Source: Defluviicoccus sp.
GTDB taxonomy: Bacteria; Pseudomonadota; Alphaproteobacteria; MPNO01
Reading direction: 5' to 3'
Assembly: GCA_028820505.1 (NCBI GenBank)
Contig: JAPPIT010000061.1
Location: 1-64,000, forward strand
Length of the DNA: 64,000 nucleotides
Under the pieces are notes generated by a model. The model was not told the DNA's origin. It saw only the letters and a program-made list of their open reading frames with translations, and searched no databases. Both the position numbers and the translations under genes were made by a program. Numbering within the stretch: position 1 is the stretch's first letter; each line of letters opens with the position of its first letter. Below, one piece after another: positions 54,478 to 63,449 of this stretch.

Positions 54478-57419
54478 TGCAGGATACGGGTCCCGAATAC
54501 ACGTCGATCGCCGACCTCGCCGCGCGCGCCGGCATATCGGTGCCGTGCGCCGGCAACCTGCCGGTGAAGCTGGACGATCCGGACAGCGTCTGGTTCATCG
54601 ACCGGGGCGCCGTCAACCTGTTCATGGTCGAATTCAGGGACGGGCGGGAGCAGGCGGCGCCGCAGCACATGCTGCGCCGCGAAGCGGGCTGGCTGCTCCC
54701 GGGCGTCGCGCCGGACGAGCGCGGCGATGACGAAGAATCCACGCTCAGCCTGACCGCCAAGGGGTTGCCGGGCACCGTGCTGAAACGCCTGCCGGCATCC
54801 CTGCTGTCCGAGATTCGCCCGGAAGAGCTGGCGGAACAGACCGATACCTGGCTGAACGCCATTACCGGGACGCTTTCGCGCTTTGCGAGCCGCCTTCCGC
54901 GTCCGACCGCGCTGGCCGAACCCGGCATGTCGCTGACCCTGGCCCCCGGTACGCTGTCGGTACGGCGCGGCGTGGTGTGGGTATCCGAACCGCCGCGCGG
55001 CGCGAGCGTGTTCATGGACATCGTCGACCCGGCGGAACTGGCCGCCGCGGGCGGGCCGGACGGAGCCGTGCTGCCGCTGACGCGGACCAGCTGGCTCACC
55101 CTGTTCGACGACGCGGCGCTTTCGGGCACGTCGACCGAAGCGCTTGCGCGGCGAGGTGCGCTGCTCCCGGCGCTCGCCTCCTTTCACGCGCTCGCTTTCG
55201 CCCTGGAACGTCTCAATCGCCGGCTGGCGGTGGTCGACGACGCGAATCTCGAGCGCGCGCGCACCGCCAGCCGCCGGACGGCGGAAAGAGCCGCGCGGCA
55301 CCGGCTCATGAACATCTACGACCTGCCGCTCGACCGGGATGCCGGCGTCGAGGACACCGCGCTCGCCGACGCCCTGAAAATCGTCGGCCGTCATGAAGGC
55401 ATCGATTTCAGCATTCCGGCGCGCACGGAGCTTTCCGATTCTCCGATCGGCCTCGTCGACGTCCTCGACGCGTCGGGCGTGCGCGCCCGGCGCGTGCGCC
55501 TCGATGCCGAGGCCGGCTGGTGGCGCGGCGACAGCAACGCGTTGCTCGGATTCCGCGCCGAGGACGGCCGGCCGGTGGCCCTGCTGCCGGGAATGTTCGG
55601 CCGCTATCGGGAAGTCGATCCCGTCAGCAAGCGCAGCGTCCGGATCACCGAGGATCGCGCCGGCGCGCTGGCGGAAGAGGCCTGGATGTTCTACCGGCCG
55701 CTGCCGTCGGGGAACGTCGAGCCGGGGGACCTGCTGCGGGTCGCGCTGCACGGATCCGGCGCGGATCTGGCGCGGCTGGCGATCGCCGGGCTTCCGGGCG
55801 GCCTGATCAAGCTGCTGCCGGCGGTCGCGCTCGGGTTCGTGGCAAGTCATGTAGCGGCGGGCGGAAGCGCCGGAGCGCTTTACGCCCTGGCCCTGGTCCT
55901 TGCAGGGTTCGGCCTCCTCGGCACCCTGCTGCATTTGCTGCAGAGCACGGCGATGATGCGGCTCGAGGGGCGCTCGGCGTCGCGGCTCGAAGCCGCCTTC
56001 TGGGACCGCCTCATGCGCCTTCCGCCGAGCGTCCTGCACCGCCACCCGGCCGGCGATCTGGCGATGTCCGGGATGACATTCCAGAATCTTCGCGACGGGC
56101 TGCAGGGAATCGTCGCCGACAGCCTGCTGTCGATCGTTTTCCTGCTCCCGGTCTTCGGCGTCATCTTCTTCTACGACACCACCCTGGGAGTCGTTGCGCT
56201 GGCCTTCAGCCTGGTTTCGCTGCTGATCGCCGTCGCCCTCGGGCTGCGCCAGATTTCGCCTCACGGCCGGATGATCGGCGCGGCGCGCCGCGTCGCCGGC
56301 CGGCTGTTCCAGATCGTGGGCGGGATTATCAAGCTGCGCGTGGAAAACGCGGAAGGGTCGGCCTACGCCATCTGGGCGCGCGATTACCGCGAGCAGAAGC
56401 GCGCGGAAATCGAGCTGGGCGCGCTGGAAGGGCACTCCCGGGCATTCGGCGAAGCGCTCCCCTTCCTCGCCGGCGGGGTGCTGCTCTTCGCGGTGGTAAC
56501 GGTCGGCGAGCGGAGCGTCCCGGTCGGCGATTTTCTCGTCGTTTACACCGTCTTCATGGTTTTCCAGTCCGCCGTCGCCCGGCTCGGCGAGTCCTTCGGC
56601 ACCGTTGCCGCCATGCTGCCGGCGTTCGATCAGATGCGCCCGCTGCTGACCGCGGTGCCGGAAACCGAGATCGGGGGAGAACCGGTCGGATTTCTAGGCG
56701 GCGACATCCTGTTCGACCGCATTTCCTTCCGCTACGACCCCGACGGCCCGCTGATTCTGGACGATGTCACGATTCGCGCCCGTCCCGGCGAATTCGTGGC
56801 GATCGCCGGGGAGTCGGGTGCCGGCAAGAGCACCCTGTTCCGCCTCGCGCTCGGGATCGACCGTCCGAGCGCCGGCGCGGTGTATTACGACGGGCGCGAC
56901 CTGAGGCACCTGAACCTGAAACAGCTGCGCCGGCACATCGGCACGGTGCCGCAATCGGTCGGGCTCCATCCCATGGACCTCTGGGACAATCTGGTCGGGC
57001 ACCGCGACGACGTGACGAGCGGGGAGGTGTGGGCGGCGGCGCGGCTCGCCGAAGTCGAGGACGAGATCAGGGGCATGCCGATGGGCATGATGACCATGGT
57101 CGGCACCAGCGGGTCCGTCCTGTCGGGCGGCGAGAGTCAGCGCATCACGATCGCCCGCTCGGTGATCGGCAGCCCGCGGATCATGCTGTTCGACGAGGCG
57201 ACCAACTGGCTGGATAACGAGAGCCAGGCCAGGGTGATGGAGAACCTCGCCGCGCTCACCTCGACCCGGGTCGTGATCGCCCACCGGCTGTCGACGCTGG
57301 AACAGGCCGACCGGATCTACGTGCTGCGGGCCGGAAAGGTCGTCGAAAGCGGCTCCTTCAACGAGCTCGTTGAGGCCGACGGGGTGTTCAGGGAACTGGT
57401 CAAGAGGCAGATTGCCTGA
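54477..57419 (+). CDS. Second NHLM-system ABC transporter, permease/ATPase
   Basis: A 980-residue protein. Residues about 1-350 form a cyclic-nucleotide-binding-like front region with no peptidase ('SVWFIDRGAVNLFMVEFRDG', 'LAPGTLSVRRGVVWV'), typical of NHLM ABC protein 2. Membrane segments lie at about 445-690 and the ATPase at about 750-980 with Walker A GESGAGKST (near 778), signature LSGGESQR and Walker B IMLFDEATNWLD. In NHLM systems it partners the C39-ABC protein, likely as a heterodimer. Gene order HlyD, ABC1, ABC2 is the standard NHLM order. Confidence 0.9.
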   Translation: MQDTGPEYTSIADLAARAGISVPCAGNLPVKLDDPDSVWFIDRGAVNLFMVEFRDGREQAAPQHMLRREAGWLLPGVAPDERGDDEESTLSLTAKGLPGTVLKRLPASLLSEIRPEELAEQTDTWLNAITGTLSRFASRLPRPTALAEPGMSLTLAPGTLSVRRGVVWVSEPPRGASVFMDIVDPAELAAAGGPDGAVLPLTRTSWLTLFDDAALSGTSTEALARRGALLPALASFHALAFALERLNRRLAVVDDANLERARTASRRTAERAARHRLMNIYDLPLDRDAGVEDTALADALKIVGRHEGIDFSIPARTELSDSPIGLVDVLDASGVRARRVRLDAEAGWWRGDSNALLGFRAEDGRPVALLPGMFGRYREVDPVSKRSVRITEDRAGALAEEAWMFYRPLPSGNVEPGDLLRVALHGSGADLARLAIAGLPGGLIKLLPAVALGFVASHVAAGGSAGALYALALVLAGFGLLGTLLHLLQSTAMMRLEGRSASRLEAAFWDRLMRLPPSVLHRHPAGDLAMSGMTFQNLRDGLQGIVADSLLSIVFLLPVFGVIFFYDTTLGVVALAFSLVSLLIAVALGLRQISPHGRMIGAARRVAGRLFQIVGGIIKLRVENAEGSAYAIWARDYREQKRAEIELGALEGHSRAFGEALPFLAGGVLLFAVVTVGERSVPVGDFLVVYTVFMVFQSAVARLGESFGTVAAMLPAFDQMRPLLTAVPETEIGGEPVGFLGGDILFDRISFRYDPDGPLILDDVTIRARPGEFVAIAGESGAGKSTLFRLALGIDRPSAGAVYYDGRDLRHLNLKQLRRHIGTVPQSVGLHPMDLWDNLVGHRDDVTSGEVWAAARLAEVEDEIRGMPMGMMTMVGTSGSVLSGGESQRITIARSVIGSPRIMLFDEATNWLDNESQARVMENLAALTSTRVVIAHRLSTLEQADRIYVLRAGKVVESGSFNELVEADGVFRELVKRQIA

Positions 57420-57438
57420 TCCGCATCGGGAGGCATCG

Positions 57439-58740
57439 GTGAACAAGCCCGTCGACGCGGCGGATTATCTGGTATCGAAAGCCGGCGCGGACAGCGAATT
57501 TCGCGGGCGTCTTCTCGCGAATCCCAGGGAGACGATCGAAACGGAATTCGGCGTGACGCTGGCCGAAGACCACGAGATTCACGTGCACGAAGAAACCTAT
57601 GGCGCGACGCATGTGGTTCTTCCGCCGCGCAGCAAATTCAGCGACGCCGAACGGGCGGCGGCGAAGACCGGCGCGGCATCGCTGGAGTTTCTCCGCAAGA
57701 CGCTTCACGACCCCGCGCCGCCCGCCCGGCCCCCGGCCCCGGAAAGGACGACGGTCGGAAACGACGCTGCCACCGTCGAGGCGCTTGCAATGGCGGGCAG
57801 GGAAAGCATCCGCCGCGGCCTTGCCTTTCTGGAAGCCGCCATCGACGACAACGGGGCGTGGCACTGCATCCGGTTCAATACCGCCGACCCCGACATTCCA
57901 CGCCACTACGAGAGACCCGCTTTCGTTTCGGCTCTTTGCGTCCTGGCCCTGGAATGTTGCGACGACGCGCGCGCCAAGGAGATCCGCAGCGCCACCGAAT
58001 CGTATCTTGTCGACACCGTCGAACATCCCGGTTTCTGGCGCTACTACCGCCATCTGCCCCAGGATCTCGACAGCACCGCGCTGTGTTCGCTCGCCGTCGG
58101 AAACCACCCGTGGATCCTGCTGGGACGAAACGTTCCGCCAATGCTGGCGAACCGCGACGAGGAGGGCCGTTTCCTGACCTGGATGCTGGCGCGGGACGAG
58201 CCCGATGTCGTGTCGCGCTTTCGCATCGAAGCCGATCCCGTCGTCAATGCAAACGTCATCGCCTATCTGGGCGACCGCCCCGAGACCCGGGACGCACAGC
58301 GATGGTTGGAGTCTTTAGTCACGGAAGGCAGACTCGACGACTCGTCCAAATGGTATCCCGACACCGCCGCGATTTACTATGCGATCGCCCGCGCTGCGGT
58401 TCGCGCGCGGCCCGCTCTCGATCGCCTGCGGCCCATCCTCGCGGACCGCATTCTCGGCCTGCGCGACGAACGCGGGGAATTCGGCAACGTGCTTCGGACC
58501 GCCCAGGCGGTGTCGGCGCTCTACAATATCGGCAAACCCGATCGCATCGACGCGAAACGTGCGGCGCAACGCCTGATAAGCGCGCAACGCGGGGACGGCA
58601 GCTGGCCGGAGCTTCTCGCGTTCGGCGATCAAACGCTGAAGTGGGGCACGGTGGGGCAGATAGGGCATGGCTCCGAATCCGTGACGTCCGCGTTTTGTGT
58701 CGAGGCCCTGGAGCGTCTCGTCGAAATCCTGAGCGCCTGA
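57439..58740 (+). CDS. NHLP-like leader fused to a terpene-cyclase-fold domain
   Basis: A 433-residue protein. Residues 1-80 are a homologue of the precursor's leader ('DSEFRGRLLANPRETIETEF', 'HEIHVHEETYGATHVVLPP', then AERAAAKTGA). Residues about 82-108 are a Pro-rich linker. Residues 115-433 look like an alpha/alpha-toroid of the terpene-cyclase/prenyltransferase type: GLAFLEAAIDDNGAWH, QDLDSTALCSLAVG (D209-L-D211-S-T, compare the class II DxDD motif) and QRGDGSWPE (a QW-like motif). GTG start with GGGAGG upstream. It lies between the ABC genes and YcaO in one operon. It may be an enzyme recruited through its leader domain, a protein exported by the NHLM system, or a scaffold. The fold call is by motif only. 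Confidence 0.7.
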   Translation: MNKPVDAADYLVSKAGADSEFRGRLLANPRETIETEFGVTLAEDHEIHVHEETYGATHVVLPPRSKFSDAERAAAKTGAASLEFLRKTLHDPAPPARPPAPERTTVGNDAATVEALAMAGRESIRRGLAFLEAAIDDNGAWHCIRFNTADPDIPRHYERPAFVSALCVLALECCDDARAKEIRSATESYLVDTVEHPGFWRYYRHLPQDLDSTALCSLAVGNHPWILLGRNVPPMLANRDEEGRFLTWMLARDEPDVVSRFRIEADPVVNANVIAYLGDRPETRDAQRWLESLVTEGRLDDSSKWYPDTAAIYYAIARAAVRARPALDRLRPILADRILGLRDERGEFGNVLRTAQAVSALYNIGKPDRIDAKRAAQRLISAQRGDGSWPELLAFGDQTLKWGTVGQIGHGSESVTSAFCVEALERLVEILSA

Positions 58741-58762
58741 AGGACCGGCGCGCAAGTCCCGG

Positions 58763-61078
58763 ATGCCAACGCAGACGAACACCAATCCCCGGCGCGGGAT
58801 ATTGACCAGGACGACGCCCGAAGACCGGGGGCTCGTCGGCCTCCCCGCGCTCGCCCCGCACCTGGAATGCCGCGATATCGGCGACGGCCGGGCGCTGCTG
58901 GTCTCGGAGTCGTTCAACACCCTGCTGCACGGCAGGCTCTACTGCGATCTGCTGCCGCTGCTCGACGGCCGGCGCCCGGTGGACGAGATCGTCTCGACCC
59001 TGGAGGGCAACCATGCCGCGACCGACATTCTCGCGGCCGTCGTCTCGTTCTCCGCCAGGGGCTATGCGGTCTCCGCCGATCACGGCATGGAGCGCGCGCG
59101 GGCGGCTTACTGGTCGTCGCTCGGCGCGTCGCCGCGCTGGGCCGAACGACGGCTGGCGGAAACGCGCGTCGCGGTCGAAGGCGACGACGGCCGCTTGATG
59201 CGGCATCTGGAAGAATGCGGCGCCCGCGCGGGAACGAACGGTCCCGCGCTTACCGTTATCGTCTGCGACGACTATCTCGAAACCCGCCTCGCGGATGCGA
59301 ACGAGCGCCAGATCGAGGCCGGAGCGCCGTGGACGCTGGTGCGCCCGCGCGGCATGGAAGCGCTGTTCGGCCCCGTCTTTCGCGCCGACGGGCAAGGACC
59401 CTGCTGGGACTGCCTGGCTCACCGCCTCGGCAACCATCGGGAGGTGCACGCTTTTCTCCGCAACGTCGCCGGCGAGGAGGCCGCCTTCAGGCCGTTCGCG
59501 GCTCAGCCCGCGGTGCTGGAGGCGCTGCACGGGCTGATCGCGGCGGAGATCGTCAAGTGGCTCGTGCTGGACGAGGCGGCCCCGATCCACGAATACGCGA
59601 TCGCGATGAACGTCGGCACGTTCGCGAGTTCGCGGCACCGCGTCATGCGCCGGCCGCAATGCCTGTCATGCGGCGACGAGGCATTGTACCGGCCGGACCG
59701 ACCGCCGGTTCCGCTGTCCCTGAGAGCGAGTCCCAAGATCCACCGCAACAGCGGCGGCGCGCGCAGCGTGGCGCCGGAAATCACCCTGGCGAAATACCGC
59801 CATCTGGTGAGCCCGGTCAGCGGCGTCGTGACCTGGCTGTCGCGCACGACGGACGAAACCGATCCCTGGCTTCACGTCTATTGGGCCGGCAGCAATCCCG
59901 GCGCCGGGAGCCGGAGCCTGAGCTCGCTCAGACGCAGCCTGCGCGGCAAGAGCGCCGGCAAGGGCAGCACGCGGGAGCAATCGGAGGTCAGCGCCCTCTG
60001 CGAGGCTATAGAACGCCATTCGGGCGCCTATTGCGGCGACGAGATCCGCATCCGCGGGCGATTCGCCGAGCTTGCCGGGGAAGAGGCGATCCACCCGAAC
60101 GAGGCGCAGCTGTTCAGCGACGACCAGCTCGACAACGCGGAAAGCATCAACGCGAAGGGCCACCCCTACAACGTCGTGCCGCCGCGCTTCGACCCCGAGG
60201 CCGAAATCGACTGGACGCCGGTGTGGTCGCTCACCCGGCAGCGGCATCGCTACATGCCGACGTCGATGCTCTACAGCATGCCGGCCGAACGGCGCGGTCC
60301 CGCCGACCCGATCGCCGATTCCAACGGCTGCGCGGCGGGCAACACAATGGAGGAAGCCATCCTGCAGGGCTTCTACGAGCTGGCCGAGCGCGATGCGTTC
60401 GCCATCTGGTGGTATAACCGGCTGCGCGTGCCGGCGGTCGACATTTCCGGCTTCGACGACGCCTACCTCGCCTCGGCGCCGGACTATTACGCCCGCTGCG
60501 AGCGGGATCTGTGGATGCTCGACGTGACCTCCGATATCGGCATTCCCGCCTTCGTCGCGCTCTCGCGCAGACCGGACGCCGGGACAGAGGACATCATTTA
60601 CGGCGCCGGCGCCCATGCCGACCCGCGCATCGCGGCCTTGCGCGCGATCTGCGAATTGAACCAGTGCCTCACATGGCTGCCGCGTCCCGGGAAGGCCGAC
60701 GGCCGGCCGGCGATCGACGACCCGATGGCGCTCCGGTGGTGGAAGACAGCCCGCCTCGCCGACTGTTGCTGGCTGGCGCCGGCGGAAGACGAGCCGTCGC
60801 GCGACGCGTCGCACTATCCGGCGATCGAATCGACCGACACGCGCGAAGACGTGGAAAACTGCCGTGCGCTCGTCGAGGCCAGGGGCATGGAGTTCCTGGT
60901 GCTGGACCAGACCCGGCCCGACATCGGCATGCCGGTGGCGCGGGTCATCGTGCCGGGCATGCGGCATTTCTGGGCGAGATTCGCGCCCGGACGCCTGTAT
61001 GACGTGCCGGTCGCCATGGGCCGCCGCGCACGCCCTCTCGCCGAAGCCGACCTCAATCCCGCCCCCGTCGTCGCGTGA
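58763..61078 (+). CDS. TOMM cyclodehydratase: RRE / E1-like / YcaO fusion
   Basis: A 771-residue protein uniting leader binding and azoline formation. Residues about 30-106 form a PqqD-like recognition element (APHLECRDIGDGRALLVSES, 'LYCDLLPLLDGRRPVDEIVS'). Residues 110-320 are ThiF/E1-like with a zinc tetrathiolate (C214, C217, C300, C303). The YcaO part from about 345 has 'KGSTREQSEVSALCEAIERH' (400-419) and DSNGCAAGN (519-527) followed by an EEAI..GFYELAERDA helix, the ATP-binding residues. The C terminus ends NPAPVVA, a partial Pro-x-Pro tail. It activates backbone amides with ATP to turn Cys (or Ser/Thr) into thiazolines/oxazolines. No dehydrogenase gene accompanies it. Confidence 0.93.
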   Translation: MPTQTNTNPRRGILTRTTPEDRGLVGLPALAPHLECRDIGDGRALLVSESFNTLLHGRLYCDLLPLLDGRRPVDEIVSTLEGNHAATDILAAVVSFSARGYAVSADHGMERARAAYWSSLGASPRWAERRLAETRVAVEGDDGRLMRHLEECGARAGTNGPALTVIVCDDYLETRLADANERQIEAGAPWTLVRPRGMEALFGPVFRADGQGPCWDCLAHRLGNHREVHAFLRNVAGEEAAFRPFAAQPAVLEALHGLIAAEIVKWLVLDEAAPIHEYAIAMNVGTFASSRHRVMRRPQCLSCGDEALYRPDRPPVPLSLRASPKIHRNSGGARSVAPEITLAKYRHLVSPVSGVVTWLSRTTDETDPWLHVYWAGSNPGAGSRSLSSLRRSLRGKSAGKGSTREQSEVSALCEAIERHSGAYCGDEIRIRGRFAELAGEEAIHPNEAQLFSDDQLDNAESINAKGHPYNVVPPRFDPEAEIDWTPVWSLTRQRHRYMPTSMLYSMPAERRGPADPIADSNGCAAGNTMEEAILQGFYELAERDAFAIWWYNRLRVPAVDISGFDDAYLASAPDYYARCERDLWMLDVTSDIGIPAFVALSRRPDAGTEDIIYGAGAHADPRIAALRAICELNQCLTWLPRPGKADGRPAIDDPMALRWWKTARLADCCWLAPAEDEPSRDASHYPAIESTDTREDVENCRALVEARGMEFLVLDQTRPDIGMPVARVIVPGMRHFWARFAPGRLYDVPVAMGRRARPLAEADLNPAPVVA

Positions 61079-61086
61079 GGAACGAC

Positions 61087-62205
61087 ATGGAGATCGATGC
61101 GGCGATCGCCCTTACCCAGGACCGTCTCGCCGGCGAGGGCGGCACGATGGGCGAATTGCTCGGGCACCTCCGGAACAGGATCTCGCCGGTTCTCATCGGC
61201 GATCCGGAATGGGAGCGCATAGTCGAGTGCGCCGGGAGACTTCCGATCGCGATGGGCGCCCTTCCGTTCGGCTTCGAGCTGCCGCTGCACGAGCGCGGAC
61301 CGGAAGCGGATTTCGGCGCCTCGCTCGCGAGCGGAACCAGGGTGGCGGCGTTCTTCGAAGAGCGCGCGCGGACCGACGCGACGGACGAGACCGCGCAGGC
61401 GATCGTGCGTCTGTTCGAACGGATGGATGCCGAAATCTCGCCCCTGCGCGAGATCGTCGGCCGCAAGCTGATGCTGGAATACGACATCGGCTCGGCTGGG
61501 AAAGGCGAACCCTCGTTCCCCGCTCTGTTCCTGCGGCCCGGCGAACGCCCGATCGTCGGCGCGGGAGGCCAGGAAGCCGACGTCGGCACGGTGGCGGACG
61601 CGCTCGTTTCCTGCGTCGGCTGGGAAATGACGACCGCCGAGCGGAAAAATGTCGAACGTGCCTACCTGGCGCAGCCGGTAGACACACGCATGGATTCGTT
61701 CGGCATATTCCCGTCCCGCTCGCGCGCGATCCGGCTGGCCGTCATGGGCTTCAAGTCGCTGCGGGACATACGTTCCTATCTCGAGGACACGGGCTGGCCG
61801 GGCGATGTGTCGGCCGTCGAGTCCGTGATCGAACGCTTCGGGGAGCGCGCGAACGTCGTCAGGACCGGGGCGAATATCGACGTGCTGGAAGAGGGCGTCG
61901 GCCCCACGCTCGGCCTGACGCTCATCGTCAAGCAGAGATACACGAAGGATTCGCGTTACTGGCTCGACGGGCTGACCGATTGGGACCCGTTCCTGGAGGC
62001 CTTGCGCCACGAGGACATCGTCGTTCCCGAGAAGCTTGCGGCGCTTGCCGGCTGGGTTTCGAAACCGTCGATGCTATTCGGAAAGTCCGGGCGCTACGTG
62101 ATGCTGCGGGGCATCCACCACATAAAGCTGGTCATATCGGGAGACCGGCTCCGGCAGGCCAAGGCATACGTGTTCATGGTGCTTTCCGCAGCGGTCTCCC
62201 AATAG
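61087..62205 (+). CDS. Uncharacterised RiPP-cluster protein with HHIKL..AKAY tail
   Basis: A 372-residue soluble protein without a domain I can name. It ends with RGIHHIKLVISGDRLRQAKA, a signature I associate with an uncharacterised family seen beside RiPP maturation genes; middle blocks are 'FGIFPSRSRAIRLAVMGFKS', 'LEDTGWPGD' and 'GPTLGLTLIV'. No cofactor motif is evident. I start at ATG 61087 with GAGG six bases before it; a GTG at 61075 overlapping the YcaO stop would add four residues. Last gene of the rightward operon. A maturation or immunity role is inference. Confidence 0.7.
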   Translation: MEIDAAIALTQDRLAGEGGTMGELLGHLRNRISPVLIGDPEWERIVECAGRLPIAMGALPFGFELPLHERGPEADFGASLASGTRVAAFFEERARTDATDETAQAIVRLFERMDAEISPLREIVGRKLMLEYDIGSAGKGEPSFPALFLRPGERPIVGAGGQEADVGTVADALVSCVGWEMTTAERKNVERAYLAQPVDTRMDSFGIFPSRSRAIRLAVMGFKSLRDIRSYLEDTGWPGDVSAVESVIERFGERANVVRTGANIDVLEEGVGPTLGLTLIVKQRYTKDSRYWLDGLTDWDPFLEALRHEDIVVPEKLAALAGWVSKPSMLFGKSGRYVMLRGIHHIKLVISGDRLRQAKAYVFMVLSAAVSQ

Positions 62206-62218
62206 TACGGGTTCCGGT

Positions 62219-63370
62219 CTACCAGAGTTTCTCCGTCGCCAGACGCGCGCCCTCCGCCATCGCCTCGAACTTGGCCCAGATCACCGTCGGGTGCACCTCG
62301 GTGTGGTAGCAGGCCTGCGACGAGAACCCGCAATCGCCGCCGGCCAGCACGTTCTCCCGGCCCACCCGTTCGGCGTAGCGGACGAGGCGTTCGGCGATCA
62401 GCTCGGGATGCTCGACGATGTTGCTGGCGTGGGTGATGACGCCCGGGATCAGCGCCTTTCCGTCGGCGAGCTCGATATCCTCCCAGATGTGGTACTCGTG
62501 CTCGTGCCGCGCGTTCGCCGCCTCGAACGAATAGCTGCCCGCGTCTATGTCGAGCATGTATCTGCACACCTCGTCCATCGGCGCTTCGTAGATCCTCGGG
62601 CCTTCGTTGATGCCGTAGCAGGTGTGGTAGCGGATGCGTTCCTCGGGGATGCCGCGCAGCGCGTGGTTGAGCGCCTCGACATAGAGTCGGCATTTACGGT
62701 CCTTGCCGGCATCGTCGAGCGCGGGATCGACGAGGATGTCGCAGAGGAACGGGTCGTCGATCTGCAACAGGAAGCCGGCATCGACGATGGCGAGATATTC
62801 GGTCCGGAGCGCATCGGCGACCGCCCCGGCATATTCCTCCTCGGTCCCGTAATAAGCGTTGTATCCGACGCCCGCGGGCGAGACCGCCGGGACGAACGCG
62901 TCGTGACACGAGACCCCGTCGAGCGCGGCCTTCAGGTTGTCGAGGTCGCGGGCGAGCGATTCCTCGCCCTTGTAGGACACCGGCCCGACGCAATACATCG
63001 GCGCCATCGCCACGATCGCGCCGCCCATCATCACGCGGGCGAAATACTCCGCGTAGTATTCGGGGAACGCGGCGGTCTCGGCCGCGAACATATTGTATTT
63101 CTCGTCCCGGCGCGGTTCGAACCCCTCGATCCGCTCCTCGATATAGGCGAAGAAACCGGTCTTCGACATTTCGCCGTCGGCCACGACATCGATGCCGAGA
63201 TCGGCCTGGCGCTTGACGATGTCGCGGACGCCCTCGCCGATCTTTCGCCGGTAGTCGTCCTCGTCGTAGGGTTCGCCCTCGTGCTTCGCCTTCATCGCGT
63301 CGAGCACCTCGACGGTGCGCGGCAGGCTGCCGACATGGGTAGTCAGAATCCGGTCCTTGTGACCCTGCAT
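62219..63370 (-). CDS. MetE-like (cobalamin-independent methionine synthase family) protein
   Basis: A 383-residue TIM-barrel protein resembling the C-terminal catalytic domain of MetE. It opens ILTTHVGSLPR and has 'ADLGIDVVADGEMSKTGFFAYI', 'FLLQIDDPFL', 'YHTCYGIN' and a late cysteine in 'GGDCGFSSQACYHTEVHP'. The zinc ligands of MetE (His, Cys, Glu, Cys) are partly recognisable as H-T-C and G-G-D-C-G-F. It lacks the N-terminal MetE domain, like the short family members of uncertain substrate. Convergent with the RiPP operon, 13 bases apart. Confidence 0.82.
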   Translation of the reverse strand: MQGHKDRILTTHVGSLPRTVEVLDAMKAKHEGEPYDEDDYRRKIGEGVRDIVKRQADLGIDVVADGEMSKTGFFAYIEERIEGFEPRRDEKYNMFAAETAAFPEYYAEYFARVMMGGAIVAMAPMYCVGPVSYKGEESLARDLDNLKAALDGVSCHDAFVPAVSPAGVGYNAYYGTEEEYAGAVADALRTEYLAIVDAGFLLQIDDPFLCDILVDPALDDAGKDRKCRLYVEALNHALRGIPEERIRYHTCYGINEGPRIYEAPMDEVCRYMLDIDAGSYSFEAANARHEHEYHIWEDIELADGKALIPGVITHASNIVEHPELIAERLVRYAERVGRENVLAGGDCGFSSQACYHTEVHPTVIWAKFEAMAEGARLATEKLW

Positions 63371-63449
63371 CGCGCATCTCCTTCGCCGAGGTCCGGCTGC
63401 ATCGTCCTTCGGATTTTACGCACAAGCGGCCGCTGCGCGACACCCGCGC

